Origin: a virus
Reading direction: 5' to 3' (one strand)
Virus record (IMG/VR): IMGVR_UViG_3300030118_007055
Location: 1 to 64,000 of that record
DNA: 64,000 bases
Shown: positions 5,879 to 12,817 of the stretch, piece after piece
Layout of the letters: each line of letters starts with the position of its first letter
How positions within the stretch are numbered: the stretch's first letter is position 1
Program-made: the position numbers and the translations under genes
Notes under the pieces: model-generated
Told to the model about the DNA's origin: nothing
Database searches by the model: none
The model's input: only the letters and a program-made list of their open reading frames with translations

Positions 5879-5992
5879 TTACTTTGTATGTTGAATGGTG
5901 GCATACCAGATATTGTAGTAGAACATAGATAAAAACACAATAAGTAGTATATCGCTTCCTAATATTATAGAACTAACTAGAAGAAATATCAT
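5879..5992 (-). CDS. 37-aa membrane peptide
   Basis: Starts MIFLLVSSIILGSDILLIVF: two short hydrophobic runs, the second ending near YYNIWYATIQHTK. The ATG overlaps the TGA of the upstream gene, the standard coupling arrangement in this genome, which supports translation. Function unknown. Confidence 0.5.
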   Translation of the reverse strand: MIFLLVSSIILGSDILLIVFLSMFYYNIWYATIQHTK

Positions 5993-6189
5993 TGAAAGGT
6001 TGTTACTCCATCTACATATAGATCTGCTTTATCTATATCCTGACCGTGCAAAGTACTCCAATAATGTGATGGCTTTTCTTGTGCTACTTCAATAGCTAAT
6101 CTCTGAGCTTCTTCTTCGTTGTTAGCTTTGACTTCTATAGGAAGAGTTACTTCAGTTACTCTATTAACATCGATGATATAACTATTCAT
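5989..6189 (-). CDS. hypothetical protein
   Basis: A 66-aa protein with strand-helix-strand character: VTLPIEVKANNEEEAQRLAI resembles small phage proteins with a DpnD/PcfM-like or ferredoxin-like half-fold, a weak resemblance. It overlaps the upstream gene by 8 nt in a leftward operon. Confidence 0.65.
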   Translation of the reverse strand: MNSYIIDVNRVTEVTLPIEVKANNEEEAQRLAIEVAQEKPSHYWSTLHGQDIDKADLYVDGVTTFQ

Positions 6190-6514
6190 TTGTAATTACA
6201 ATATTAACTTGCCATGGGTGAGTTTTCCAATCTTGACCTCTAGCCTTCAATGTAACTGTATCTCCGACTTCTGCAAACTTTTTTAAACCAGTGATAGATA
6301 TTCTTTTATCTCCTCTGCCTTTAGCCTTATAGAAAGACACTTTACATTTTGTATTATCTTTATATCTACCAACTAATTCAAATCTATCTCCTGCATCTGC
6401 ATCTGAATATTTAAAATCAAAACTCTCTGCAAAATCACAGACTGTTTTATTGGCATCAATTATACTCTTGTTGAGCATAGTGTTTGTTAATTTTATAATA
6501 GCTTTTTTACTCAT
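6182..6514 (-). CDS. hypothetical protein
   Basis: A 110-aa protein, first gene of the leftward operon that runs to 5879. The middle (DRFELVGRYKDNTKCKVSFY, KRISITGLKKF, GDTVTLKARGQDW) suggests a beta-barrel domain, possibly like the DNA-binding N-domain of EcoRII, but this is only a sequence impression. It begins at the transcription start predicted by the promoter at 6521-6548. Confidence 0.7.
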   Translation of the reverse strand: MSKKAIIKLTNTMLNKSIIDANKTVCDFAESFDFKYSDADAGDRFELVGRYKDNTKCKVSFYKAKGRGDKRISITGLKKFAEVGDTVTLKARGQDWKTHPWQVNIVITNE

Positions 6515-6520
6515 ACTGCA

Positions 6521-6548
6521 ATAATAATCTATATTAAAGGTAAGTCAA
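6521..6548 (-). promoter_or_regulatory. sigma70-like leaderless promoter (early class)
   Basis: On the minus strand: TTGACT (6548-6543), a 16-bp spacer, TATTAT (6526-6521), then 6 nt and the ATG at 6514. It is divergent from the promoter at 6596-6623. Confidence 0.75.
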
Positions 6549-6595
6549 GAATAAATTTGCCCCGAATTTAAATTAATTTTATTTAAAAAAAAATG

Positions 6596-6623
6596 TTGAC
6601 CTAAATTGGATATCATCTATAGT
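6596..6623 (+). promoter_or_regulatory. sigma70-like leaderless promoter (early class)
   Basis: TTGACC (6596-6601), a 16-bp spacer, TATAGT (6618-6623), then 6 nt and the ATG at 6630. It drives the rightward early operon from 6630 to about 11359. Confidence 0.8.
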
Positions 6624-6629
6624 TGTCCC

Positions 6630-6878
6630 ATGAGTAATAAGAAAAGTAATCGTGGCAGACCGAGAGGAGCCACATCATTTGTAAGGGTTTCATTGAGAGA
6701 CTTGACACAACAGATAGGAGAGAATGCCTCAGTGGTAGTCTCTAAAAAATGGCTAGAAAGTATTACTGGAGGAATCGATGAGCTTCCACCTGCTAATATA
6801 GAAACTTCACAGATCAAAGAAGTTGAGGAGCCAACACCAGAAATTGAAAGAATCCAGTTCACAATCCACGATGATTAA
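6630..6878 (+). CDS. small basic/acidic bipolar protein, possible regulator
   Basis: An 82-aa protein with a basic N-terminus (MSNKKSNRGRPRGATSF, an AT-hook-like GRPRG) followed by VRVSLRDLTQQIGENASVVV and an acidic tail. The GRPRG patch could bind the minor groove of AT-rich DNA, which would suit a transcription factor; this is inference. It is the first gene of the operon and overlaps the RuvB-like gene by 8 nt. The ATG at 6630 is fixed by the promoter; an in-frame start at 6606 is upstream of the -10 box. Confidence 0.65.
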   Translation: MSNKKSNRGRPRGATSFVRVSLRDLTQQIGENASVVVSKKWLESITGGIDELPPANIETSQIKEVEEPTPEIERIQFTIHDD

Positions 6879-7773
6879 TGATTTGATAGGTCAGGAGCAA
6901 CTTAAAAAAAGGTTGCAGTTCTACACCGATTCTAAAAAAGCCACTGGTGTGATACCATTCTTAATGTTCAATGGAGCAAAGGGATTAGGTAAAACAGAAT
7001 TTGCAAAGCAGTTTGCAAAAACTTTAGGTAAGAAAATGATAGAAATAAATTGTTCTACTATCAGAAATGGTGAGCAATTTTTCGAGCAGATATTTATTCC
7101 TGCTATCATGGACAAAGATATAACAATTCTATTTGATGAGGCTCATGCTTTACCGAAGGATTTAGTTATGGCTTTTCTGACTATCTTTAATGTCGAAGGT
7201 GCTAAAACAAAAAGATTTGATTTTGGCGATAACAGTTTTGTTTTTGAGTTCGAGAGACAGACATTTATGTTTGCCACTACAGAATTAGACAAATTGTTTC
7301 CTCCGTTTAGAGATCGTCTCACAGTCCTTGATTTTGTGCCATACTCTCCTAGTGAGTTATCTAAGATTATGTCTAAGAAGATTAGTTGGGTTAACTTTAA
7401 AGATAATGTCATCGAAGAGGTGGCAACTACATTAAGAGGCAACGCAAGATCAGCAATCAAAAGAGCTTTAGAGATAAGAGCTTATTGTGAGGTAAACAAT
7501 CAAAGTGATTTTGGTCTTCAGGATTGGAACAGGCTTTGTGATTTAATTGATATTCGTCCGTATGGATTGAGTAATACAGAGATCCAGGTGATGCAATTAT
7601 TGAGAGATCGAGGTGCTTGTACTTTACAAATGATATCTGCTGTAACAGGAATGTCTCGCACTGCGATACAACGTGATGCTGAAGTTTATCTTTTAAAAGA
7701 GGGCTTCATGAAAATAGATGGCAAGCGTTGGATCACAGATAAAGGAGTAAAAGCATTAGATAAAATCAATTAA
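6871..7773 (+). CDS. RuvB-like AAA+ ATPase
   Basis: A 300-aa protein with the order of Holliday-junction helicase RuvB: an N-terminal MINDLIGQEQLKKRLQFY, Walker A (NGAKGLGKT, K41), Walker B (ITILFDEAHA, D89-E90), a sensor region (FMFATTELDKLFPPFRDRL), an Arg-rich helical lid (LRGNARSAIKRALEI), and a C-terminal winged helix ending RWITDKGVKALDKI. RuvB normally works with RuvA on branched DNA, but no ruvA or ruvC is seen nearby. It may migrate recombination intermediates with the phage RecA at 57.7-58.8 kb, or act as a clamp-loader-like ATPase. I chose ATG 6871, where the IGQ motif sits as in RuvB. Confidence 0.8.
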   Translation: MINDLIGQEQLKKRLQFYTDSKKATGVIPFLMFNGAKGLGKTEFAKQFAKTLGKKMIEINCSTIRNGEQFFEQIFIPAIMDKDITILFDEAHALPKDLVMAFLTIFNVEGAKTKRFDFGDNSFVFEFERQTFMFATTELDKLFPPFRDRLTVLDFVPYSPSELSKIMSKKISWVNFKDNVIEEVATTLRGNARSAIKRALEIRAYCEVNNQSDFGLQDWNRLCDLIDIRPYGLSNTEIQVMQLLRDRGACTLQMISAVTGMSRTAIQRDAEVYLLKEGFMKIDGKRWITDKGVKALDKIN

Positions 7774-8075
7774 TGGCTAGAGTAAAAAAATATGCCCCGA
7801 CTTCAATCGAGGTCGGTGGAGTAACTTTCAAAATCATTTATAAAGAATTAGAGGATTTCGGACAGATGGATATAGATAAAAAGACTATCTTTATTCGTAA
7901 GGGAATGTCTAATGAAAATACTTTTGATACTCTGATGCACGAATGCGTCCATGCTTGTCTTGCAGTTGGAGGAGTCAGTTATATTATAGATGAAGATAAA
8001 ATAGAAGAAGGAGTCACTAGATGCTTAGATAATCTAATGTTTCCAATTTATAAAAAAGAAATTAAAAAATTATAA
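7773..8075 (+). CDS. HExxH metalloprotease-like protein
   Basis: A 100-aa protein with a zincin-type motif, H56-E57-C-V-H60 (FDTLMHECVHACLAVGG), and a downstream helix with EEGVTRCLDNLMF that could supply the third ligand. The N-terminal part forms beta strands (SIEVGGVTFKIIY). Such minimal zincins are common in phages and plasmids and resemble ImmA/SprT-type peptidases; the substrate is unknown. Its ATG overlaps the stop of the RuvB-like gene. Confidence 0.7.
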   Translation: MARVKKYAPTSIEVGGVTFKIIYKELEDFGQMDIDKKTIFIRKGMSNENTFDTLMHECVHACLAVGGVSYIIDEDKIEEGVTRCLDNLMFPIYKKEIKKL

Positions 8076-8077
8076 TT

Positions 8078-8626
8078 ATGCCAAACCACGTAACAAATAA
8101 ACTCACAGTTAGAAAAGGAACACAAAAAATTCTTCCTGCTCTTTACAGTGCAACTATCGAATACAACAGCATAGATGAAAAACTCTATGATATCTTACGG
8201 AACTTTTCTTTTAAGAAGATTATAAAAGAACCGCAAGTAACATTTGATTTGGGTAAATCTGTAAATTATACCGAATGGAGATGGGATAATTGGGGAACCA
8301 GAACAGATGCTTATGTTGTTGATGATCCTGATGAGTGGCAGAATAAAGATGAGACTATTAACCTAATAAATAGTTTTGGTCAGTTCGAGACTGCATGGTC
8401 ACCGCCATTAAAGGTAATTCGTAAGCTACAAAAGATGTTTCCAGATTATTCTTTTGCATTAGACTACATAGACGAACAATTTATGTTCTGCGGTACGATG
8501 GATGTAAAAGGTGAGGACAATCACACAGAAGAAGAAAAAGATTTAAGGTATTATGGAGCTTATCTCTTGCAATATTCACACAAAGATTTAGATGAATTCT
8601 TTGAAAGTTGTGAAGAAAATGTTTGA
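8078..8626 (+). CDS. DUF1281-like (Api92) protein
   Basis: A 182-aa protein starting MPNHVTNKLTV, the typical opening of DUF1281/Api92-like proteins of phages and plasmids, which are predicted to have a ferredoxin-like fold. Family hallmarks visible are WRWDNWGTRTDAYVVD and FETAWSPPLKVIRKLQKMFP. The molecular function of the family is unknown to me. It follows the HExxH gene after 2 nt. Confidence 0.8.
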   Translation: MPNHVTNKLTVRKGTQKILPALYSATIEYNSIDEKLYDILRNFSFKKIIKEPQVTFDLGKSVNYTEWRWDNWGTRTDAYVVDDPDEWQNKDETINLINSFGQFETAWSPPLKVIRKLQKMFPDYSFALDYIDEQFMFCGTMDVKGEDNHTEEEKDLRYYGAYLLQYSHKDLDEFFESCEENV

Positions 8627-8658
8627 CATTGAATTAAAATTAATTTAAATTATTTAAA

Positions 8659-8838
8659 ATGAATTATTATTACACAGATGAAGCAGATTCAGTGATAGAT
8701 ACGCTGAAAGAACACAAATATTTAATTATGGAAGCATTCAATCCTATCGGAGATGTATTTGACGAGATGGAAGCACAGTTTGATTTGATGATTAATGAAG
8801 CAACAAAAGTATTAAACAATAGCAAGAGAGTAAAATGA
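8659..8838 (+). CDS. hypothetical small acidic protein
   Basis: A 59-aa helical, acidic protein (MNYYYTDEADSVIDTLKEHK onwards). The TGA overlaps the ATG of the next gene. No family recognised. Confidence 0.6.
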   Translation: MNYYYTDEADSVIDTLKEHKYLIMEAFNPIGDVFDEMEAQFDLMINEATKVLNNSKRVK

Positions 8839-9302
8839 GAACAGATCAAGTAGCCAAAGATGGAGAGAGATATGAATATGAGTTATCTTTAACTCATGAT
8901 ATAGACCAAGGTTTCATAGTTGATTGTAGGGAGGATATTGTAAAAGATGATGATGTAGTATCATCTGAGTATGCAGAAGGTTTTATTTTTGATGATTATT
9001 ATGAAGCAGAAAAGAAACTTAAAGAGATCCAAGATCGACTAGAAAAACATAATCAAAAAATATTTGTTACTAACGAAGTAAAAACATTACATAATGTTAC
9101 TGGTAGAGAGATTAAGCCAAAACAAAAGCCAACTCTCTGGACAGTAGATCTTAATACAACATTTAAAAACATTCTGTTTGACTGCACTGAGGATGAACTA
9201 GAACAGAACGTTCAAGAGTTTGTTATTAGTGAATTAGAAAATTTAGACTGGACATATGAAAAAGCTGATGTTAATGTCGGCAAAACAATGATAAGATCAT
9301 GA
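8835..9302 (+). CDS. hypothetical protein
   Basis: A 155-aa, strongly acidic soluble protein with alternating strands and helices (YELSLTHDIDQGFIVD, EAEKKLKEIQDRLEKHNQK). Unrecognised. It is coupled by ATGA overlaps to the genes on both sides. Confidence 0.75.
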   Translation: MRTDQVAKDGERYEYELSLTHDIDQGFIVDCREDIVKDDDVVSSEYAEGFIFDDYYEAEKKLKEIQDRLEKHNQKIFVTNEVKTLHNVTGREIKPKQKPTLWTVDLNTTFKNILFDCTEDELEQNVQEFVISELENLDWTYEKADVNVGKTMIRS

Positions 9303-9457
9303 GTGAAGAAAATAAAGAAACAAAGTATTTTAGTGCGTCTTGTAATTTAAATTTCACAGCAGGAAGTTATGAGGAGGCTTGTGACCAACTGCTAGATTAT
9401 TTAAAAGACTCAGTTACCGATGGAGATGTTACATCTTGGTTTATAAACGAAGAATAA
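9299..9457 (+). CDS. hypothetical small protein
   Basis: A 52-aa protein (MSEENKETKYFSASCNLNFT onwards) with the pattern FTAGSYEEACDQLLDYLKDS. It overlaps the previous stop by ATGA. Unrecognised; the strand-then-EEA-helix pattern recurs in the proteins at 5989 and 10284. Confidence 0.6.
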   Translation: MSEENKETKYFSASCNLNFTAGSYEEACDQLLDYLKDSVTDGDVTSWFINEE

Positions 9458-9459
9458 AA

Positions 9460-9621
9460 ATGATATTATTAAATCCAAACTATTGGGATTGTGAATGCAA
9501 AAGCAATTACATCCATAAAAAAACAGAAACACATCATTGTGTTAAGTGCGACACATATGAAGAAGATCAACCAGATTCAAGACAGGAGGAGGTAAATGAG
9601 TACATTAATAAAAGATATTAA
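9460..9621 (+). CDS. putative zinc-ribbon microprotein
   Basis: A 53-aa protein with C-x-C (DCECKS) and C-x2-C (HHCVKCDTY) pairs plus nearby histidines, consistent with one zinc knuckle. The ATG at 9460 is preferred over the longer frame because it lies 2 nt after the previous stop. The 3' end encodes a strong AGGAGGAGGT used by the next gene. Confidence 0.6.
   Translation: MILLNPNYWDCECKSNYIHKKTETHHCVKCDTYEEDQPDSRQEEVNEYINKRY
9585..9594 (+). promoter_or_regulatory. strong Shine-Dalgarno inside upstream gene
   Basis: An AGGAGGAGGT stretch just before the ATG at 9596 is one of the few full Shine-Dalgarno sequences in the window. It decides the start of the 69-aa gene, which overlaps the preceding gene by 26 nt. 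Confidence 0.75.
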
Positions 9622-9805
9622 TTGGTTAGTTGATTATCTGTCTAATGTAGGAGCAGACCATAAAAGCTCTGGGCTTGATTCCACAGCAGAGGATTACCAA
9701 CTTTGTATTGACGTTATAAATCAATTAACTGATGTGATAGAAGAAGTAGATTTTGTGGATGAGGTAGACATAAAAGCAATTAAAAAATTTAAAAAAGGTT
9801 ATTAA
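9596..9805 (+). CDS. hypothetical acidic protein
   Basis: A 69-aa acidic, helical protein (MSTLIKDINWLVDYLSNVGA onwards). Unrecognised. It is read from the strong ribosome site inside the previous gene; its stop overlaps the next ATG. Confidence 0.7.
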   Translation: MSTLIKDINWLVDYLSNVGADHKSSGLDSTAEDYQLCIDVINQLTDVIEEVDFVDEVDIKAIKKFKKGY

Positions 9806-10080
9806 TGGAGTGCAAAAAAAGCTCTTGCAAATATCCAGTAACGTGCGATCATAACGCAGATTGCATGGAGCAATTAGTAATTGAAGCAAATCGTAGAAGA
9901 AAAATGAACTATAAAGAAGCAATAGAAGTTATTATGTTTTTAGCTAATAGAGAGTTAGAAACTAATCAAAGTAATTATGATGTGCCAGTATTATTTAAAG
10001 ATGATAAGAGCATAAACATCGAAGCAATAGAACAAGCTTTTGAAGTTGTAGAAGAAGAATTAGAAACTTTACCTTATTAG
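9805..10080 (+). CDS. hypothetical protein with N-terminal Cys cluster
   Basis: A 91-aa protein. Four cysteines in the first 20 residues (MECKKSSCKYPVTCDHNADC) suggest a small metal site, followed by a soluble helical region. Unrecognised. Confidence 0.65.
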   Translation: MECKKSSCKYPVTCDHNADCMEQLVIEANRRRKMNYKEAIEVIMFLANRELETNQSNYDVPVLFKDDKSINIEAIEQAFEVVEEELETLPY

Positions 10081-10081
10081 A

Positions 10082-10297
10082 ATGCAAGATAGGATACAAT
10101 TTAATTTAATCAATGGTTGGAGATTTGCAGTAGGAGTAGATGAAAAAGAAAACGTCCTTCATGTAGAGATAAAAAATGATAGTGAAAAACCATTAATTGA
10201 ATGGGCTTACTCTGAGGAGGAAGCGAAAGAAAAAGAACCTGTTGTTTGGAGACAAGCTTTTACCACAGAATTATTAGAAGAAGATGAAGAAGTTTAA
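10082..10297 (+). CDS. hypothetical acidic protein
   Basis: A 71-aa acidic protein with beta strands (IQFNLINGWRFAVGV, VLHVEIKN). Unrecognised. It overlaps the next gene by 14 nt. Confidence 0.65.
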   Translation: MQDRIQFNLINGWRFAVGVDEKENVLHVEIKNDSEKPLIEWAYSEEEAKEKEPVVWRQAFTTELLEEDEEV

Positions 10298-10466
10298 AGT
10301 TACATTCCGAGATGAGATAGAAGCAGAATCAGAGGAGCAAGCATATAAAAACATTCGTGATTTTTGTGCAATGGTTTACAATAGTTCAGATGTTACAGCT
10401 TTTAAATTTGAGGAAGTTAAAGAAGATGGCAATGGGCATGAGATTAGAATGCCTGTAAGTCCATAA
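10284..10466 (+). CDS. hypothetical small protein
   Basis: A 60-aa protein with a strand-helix-strand pattern (MKKFKVTFRDEIEAESEEQA). Unrecognised. It resembles other short early proteins here that carry an EEA helix after a first strand. Confidence 0.65.
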   Translation: MKKFKVTFRDEIEAESEEQAYKNIRDFCAMVYNSSDVTAFKFEEVKEDGNGHEIRMPVSP

Positions 10467-10470
10467 AATT

Positions 10471-10626
10471 ATGAAAAGTATTTGGCGGTTATGGGCAAAA
10501 GCATTGGGAGAAAAGCAAGGAAAAGATAATGAGGCTGATTGTGTCGCCCTTATTAGAACTTTGATAATTCTTCAAGCTATTATTTGCAATTTCTTTATTG
10601 TGGCTAATATTATAAAAAATTGGTAA
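10471..10626 (+). CDS. small membrane protein conserved in marine phages
   Basis: A 51-aa protein: MKSIWRLWAKALGEKQGKDN, then EADCVALIRTLIILQAIICN and one hydrophobic helix. I recognise the W-R-x-WAKALGEK opening followed by an EAD-VAxIRT segment from small proteins widespread in cyanophages and related marine phages. Function unknown. Its stop overlaps the ATG of the next gene by 1 nt. Confidence 0.7.
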   Translation: MKSIWRLWAKALGEKQGKDNEADCVALIRTLIILQAIICNFFIVANIIKNW

Positions 10627-11093
10627 TGAATATATTTGTAGTAGACAAAGACCCCAAGATATCAGCACAGCAATTGTGCGACAAACACGTTATTAAAATG
10701 ATTTTAGAATCTGCTCAGATGTTATGCTCTGCATTCCCTAATGGAACCGCACCATACAAAAGAGCTTTTTACAATCACCCATGTACTATTTGGGCTAGAG
10801 AATCGCAAGAAAACTATGAGTGGTTACTAGATCATGCGTATGCCATGTGTCAAGAGTATACTAGACGTTATGGCAAAGTCCATAAATCTATTTACGCCAT
10901 TGAATGGTGCGGTAAAAACTACCATAAACTAAACTTATCTAAGATTGGATTAACTAAGTTTGCTCAAGCCATGCCAGAACAATATAAAAACAAATGTAGT
11001 ATTACAGCTTACAGATCATATTACAATGGAGAGAAAGCAGGATTCGCTACATGGAAAACAAGAAAAAGTCCTGAGTGGTTTGTAAAAGCATGA
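10626..11093 (+). CDS. putative pyrimidine-dimer DNA glycosylase family protein
   Basis: A 155-aa protein opening MNIFVVDKDPKISAQQLCDK, followed by HVIKMILESAQMLCSAF. This opening is typical of proteins annotated in marine T4-like phages as pyrimidine-dimer DNA glycosylase, distantly related to DenV. Later conserved-looking blocks are NHPCTIWARESQENYEWLL and a C-terminal SYYNGEKAGFATWK. If the annotation is right it would repair UV damage in surface waters; the catalytic assignment is inherited, not visible. An in-frame TTG 6 nt upstream was rejected in favour of the ATG. Confidence 0.55.
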   Translation: MNIFVVDKDPKISAQQLCDKHVIKMILESAQMLCSAFPNGTAPYKRAFYNHPCTIWARESQENYEWLLDHAYAMCQEYTRRYGKVHKSIYAIEWCGKNYHKLNLSKIGLTKFAQAMPEQYKNKCSITAYRSYYNGEKAGFATWKTRKSPEWFVKA

Positions 11094-11359
11094 ATTTTTT
11101 TAAGCTTCTCCTTGCATACCTCAACATAATAGTTCCTACTCCTTCCGAGGAGTGGGAACTTATTTCAAATCAAGAAGAAACTAATTATTTGATTGTCCAT
11201 CAAAGTGGCAGATGGTATGAAAAAATAGTAGACAAAAACAAAAGACCCATTTACATTTCAAATAGCGAGCATCATAGGTACATGATCGAATGGAAAAATA
11301 ATAAACCTTCGGTTAAATACAAGGCTCCAAATGGTTGGAAATGGATTAAATTGAATTAA
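11090..11359 (+). CDS. hypothetical protein with hydrophobic N-terminus
   Basis: An 89-aa protein. MNFFKLLLAYLNIIV is hydrophobic and could be an uncleaved signal anchor; the remainder is a soluble beta-rich domain with several Trp (EWELIS, GRWYEKIVD, NGWKWIKLN). The ATG at 11090 overlaps the previous stop. It is the last gene of the rightward early operon. Confidence 0.65.
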   Translation: MNFFKLLLAYLNIIVPTPSEEWELISNQEETNYLIVHQSGRWYEKIVDKNKRPIYISNSEHHRYMIEWKNNKPSVKYKAPNGWKWIKLN

Positions 11360-11389
11360 AATTAATTTAAATTAAATTTAAATATTATT

Positions 11390-11782
11390 TTAGTCTCCGT
11401 TTGGGGAGTCCACTGGTGGAGGTGGGGTATTAGCCCAAGTTCTCAAAGCGGGAATAGCTACCAATATCGCATCCATTGCGGCTTTTACCTCTGGCACTTC
11501 ATCAACAGCTTGCCAAAAAGTTTTTCTTCCGTTAACTTTATTTGGAACGTGTATATGAGTTGCTCCCTCATTGTCAGGAGAAACAAGAACTTTTTTATTT
11601 TCTGCATCATAAGGTAACATTTGTATATTTATATTACCTTCATTTGGTGCTGCTTCTGCTGTATTTGGAGAAAATATATTTATACTTTGAATCCATACAG
11701 AATCAAATGTTTCTTCTGCTGATGCTGGTACAACAAACGGCTCCTCTCTTGGGATTGGTGATCCTGAATTTTCATCTGGCAT
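11390..11782 (-). CDS. hypothetical protein, Pro-rich ends
   Basis: A 130-aa acidic protein with proline-rich termini (MPDENSGSPIPREEP and a PPPP stretch near the C-terminus) and a folded middle (VWIQSINIFSPN, GNINIQMLPYDAENKKVL, THIHVPNKV, FWQAVDEVPEVKAAM). Unrecognised; it could be a minor structural protein because it carries a late-class promoter (11821-11830). Confidence 0.65.
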   Translation of the reverse strand: MPDENSGSPIPREEPFVVPASAEETFDSVWIQSINIFSPNTAEAAPNEGNINIQMLPYDAENKKVLVSPDNEGATHIHVPNKVNGRKTFWQAVDEVPEVKAAMDAILVAIPALRTWANTPPPPVDSPNGD

Positions 11783-11820
11783 AATATATAATTAATTAAA
11801 TTATTTAAATTTCTATTTTA

Positions 11821-11843
11821 TATTTACACTAGTGTAATAATAT
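11821..11843. promoter_or_regulatory. divergent late-class promoter palindrome
   Basis: TTACACTAGTGTAA (11824-11837) is a perfect 14-bp palindrome that gives AGTGTAA facing both ways: rightwards AGTGTAATAATAT to the GTG at 11846, leftwards AGTGTAAATA to the gene starting at 11782. The motif matches the late-class element upstream of tail, lysis and Clp genes. Confidence 0.65.
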
Positions 11844-11845
11844 AT

Positions 11846-12178
11846 GTGAATTTAATTGTTGTTTCTCATTTAACCACAAAAGAAGGTTTATATTTTAGAT
11901 ACCTCTCAAACGTTGCGAAACTACATTACAACATGGATGTTGTTGTAGAAGCAAAAAAAGAACAAATAGATTACTATTATAAGCTCCTTAAAAAACATGG
12001 TTTATATGATTTTGTTTCAGAGATTGTGCCACCAGAATATGAGGTAGATGGCATAAGATTAGACACAGAATTAAATTATCCTTTAACAATACAAACAAAT
12101 TCAATTCATGTTTTTAATGTAACTAATTTAATCGCACAAATTAAAACTTTACATAAGATACGAAAAGATTTATTTTAG
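11846..12178 (+). CDS. hypothetical protein
   Basis: A 110-aa alpha/beta protein that I cannot assign. KLHYNMDVVVEAKKEQIDYYY, KKHGLYDFVSEIV and a following DGIRLD give a weak impression of a truncated HAD- or Rossmann-like fold; not claimed. The start is GTG at 11846, 8 nt downstream of the AGTGTAA motif; an overlapping ATG is immediately followed by a stop. Confidence 0.6.
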   Translation: MNLIVVSHLTTKEGLYFRYLSNVAKLHYNMDVVVEAKKEQIDYYYKLLKKHGLYDFVSEIVPPEYEVDGIRLDTELNYPLTIQTNSIHVFNVTNLIAQIKTLHKIRKDLF

Positions 12179-12256
12179 TTTTTTAGAAAAAATATAATCC
12201 TTTATTTGGAAAAATATCATTCGATCTGGAGCTTTTGTTTATTTGGCTCAATCCAA

Positions 12257-12817
12257 TTAGATCTGGGGGTATGGCAAAAAGAAAACGTTTTTACTTTTTT
12301 CTGAGAAAAACTCTTTTATTTCACTCACGTTAGCGTAAATTAATTCATCATAGTTTTTGTGACCATACGAACCTTTTCTTTTATATATTTTATATGGCAT
12401 GCCTTTAACATAACTATCCACTAATCTAGTAGTAGTAACATTTTTTTGAGTTCTCGCCTCAGCAAAGTCTTTGAGAGTTGACATATGATATATATTAAAC
12501 CCACCTTCAACTTCTTTAGCTAAGTAATCTGAGTCTCCATACATCCAACCATCATCACCTTTAGTATTCTTAAACTCTAGAGTAATAAAATTATCATCCT
12601 TTCCTTGATTTCTACCAGGAGTATTTCTATTCTTGACTTGGAACTTTAATATATTGTTTTCTTTTGTTTTAATAATGAAGTCTACTTTATTAACACAATC
12701 TTGTTCCTTATTTGCTTTGCGAACCTTATTGCCTCTACTAATCATAAGGTTTTTAAAATTGTTTTCTGTCTGACGACCTGCGGTTGCAGATGATTTGTAT
12801 GTATTTAGTCTATTCAT
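12257..12817 (-). CDS. putative PD-(D/E)XK nuclease
   Basis: A 186-aa protein. The N-terminal half has the layout of PD-(D/E)XK nucleases: a leading helix (GRQTENNFKNLMISRG), then VDFIIKTK and LKFQVKNRN, where D, Q and K could form the D-x(n)-Q/E-x-K core. The C-terminal half is basic (YKIYKRKGSYGHKNY). It might be a restriction-like, resolvase-like or homing enzyme. It abuts the Nmad1-like and HNH-like genes in a leftward operon. Confidence 0.5.
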   Translation of the reverse strand: MNRLNTYKSSATAGRQTENNFKNLMISRGNKVRKANKEQDCVNKVDFIIKTKENNILKFQVKNRNTPGRNQGKDDNFITLEFKNTKGDDGWMYGDSDYLAKEVEGGFNIYHMSTLKDFAEARTQKNVTTTRLVDSYVKGMPYKIYKRKGSYGHKNYDELIYANVSEIKEFFSEKSKNVFFLPYPQI

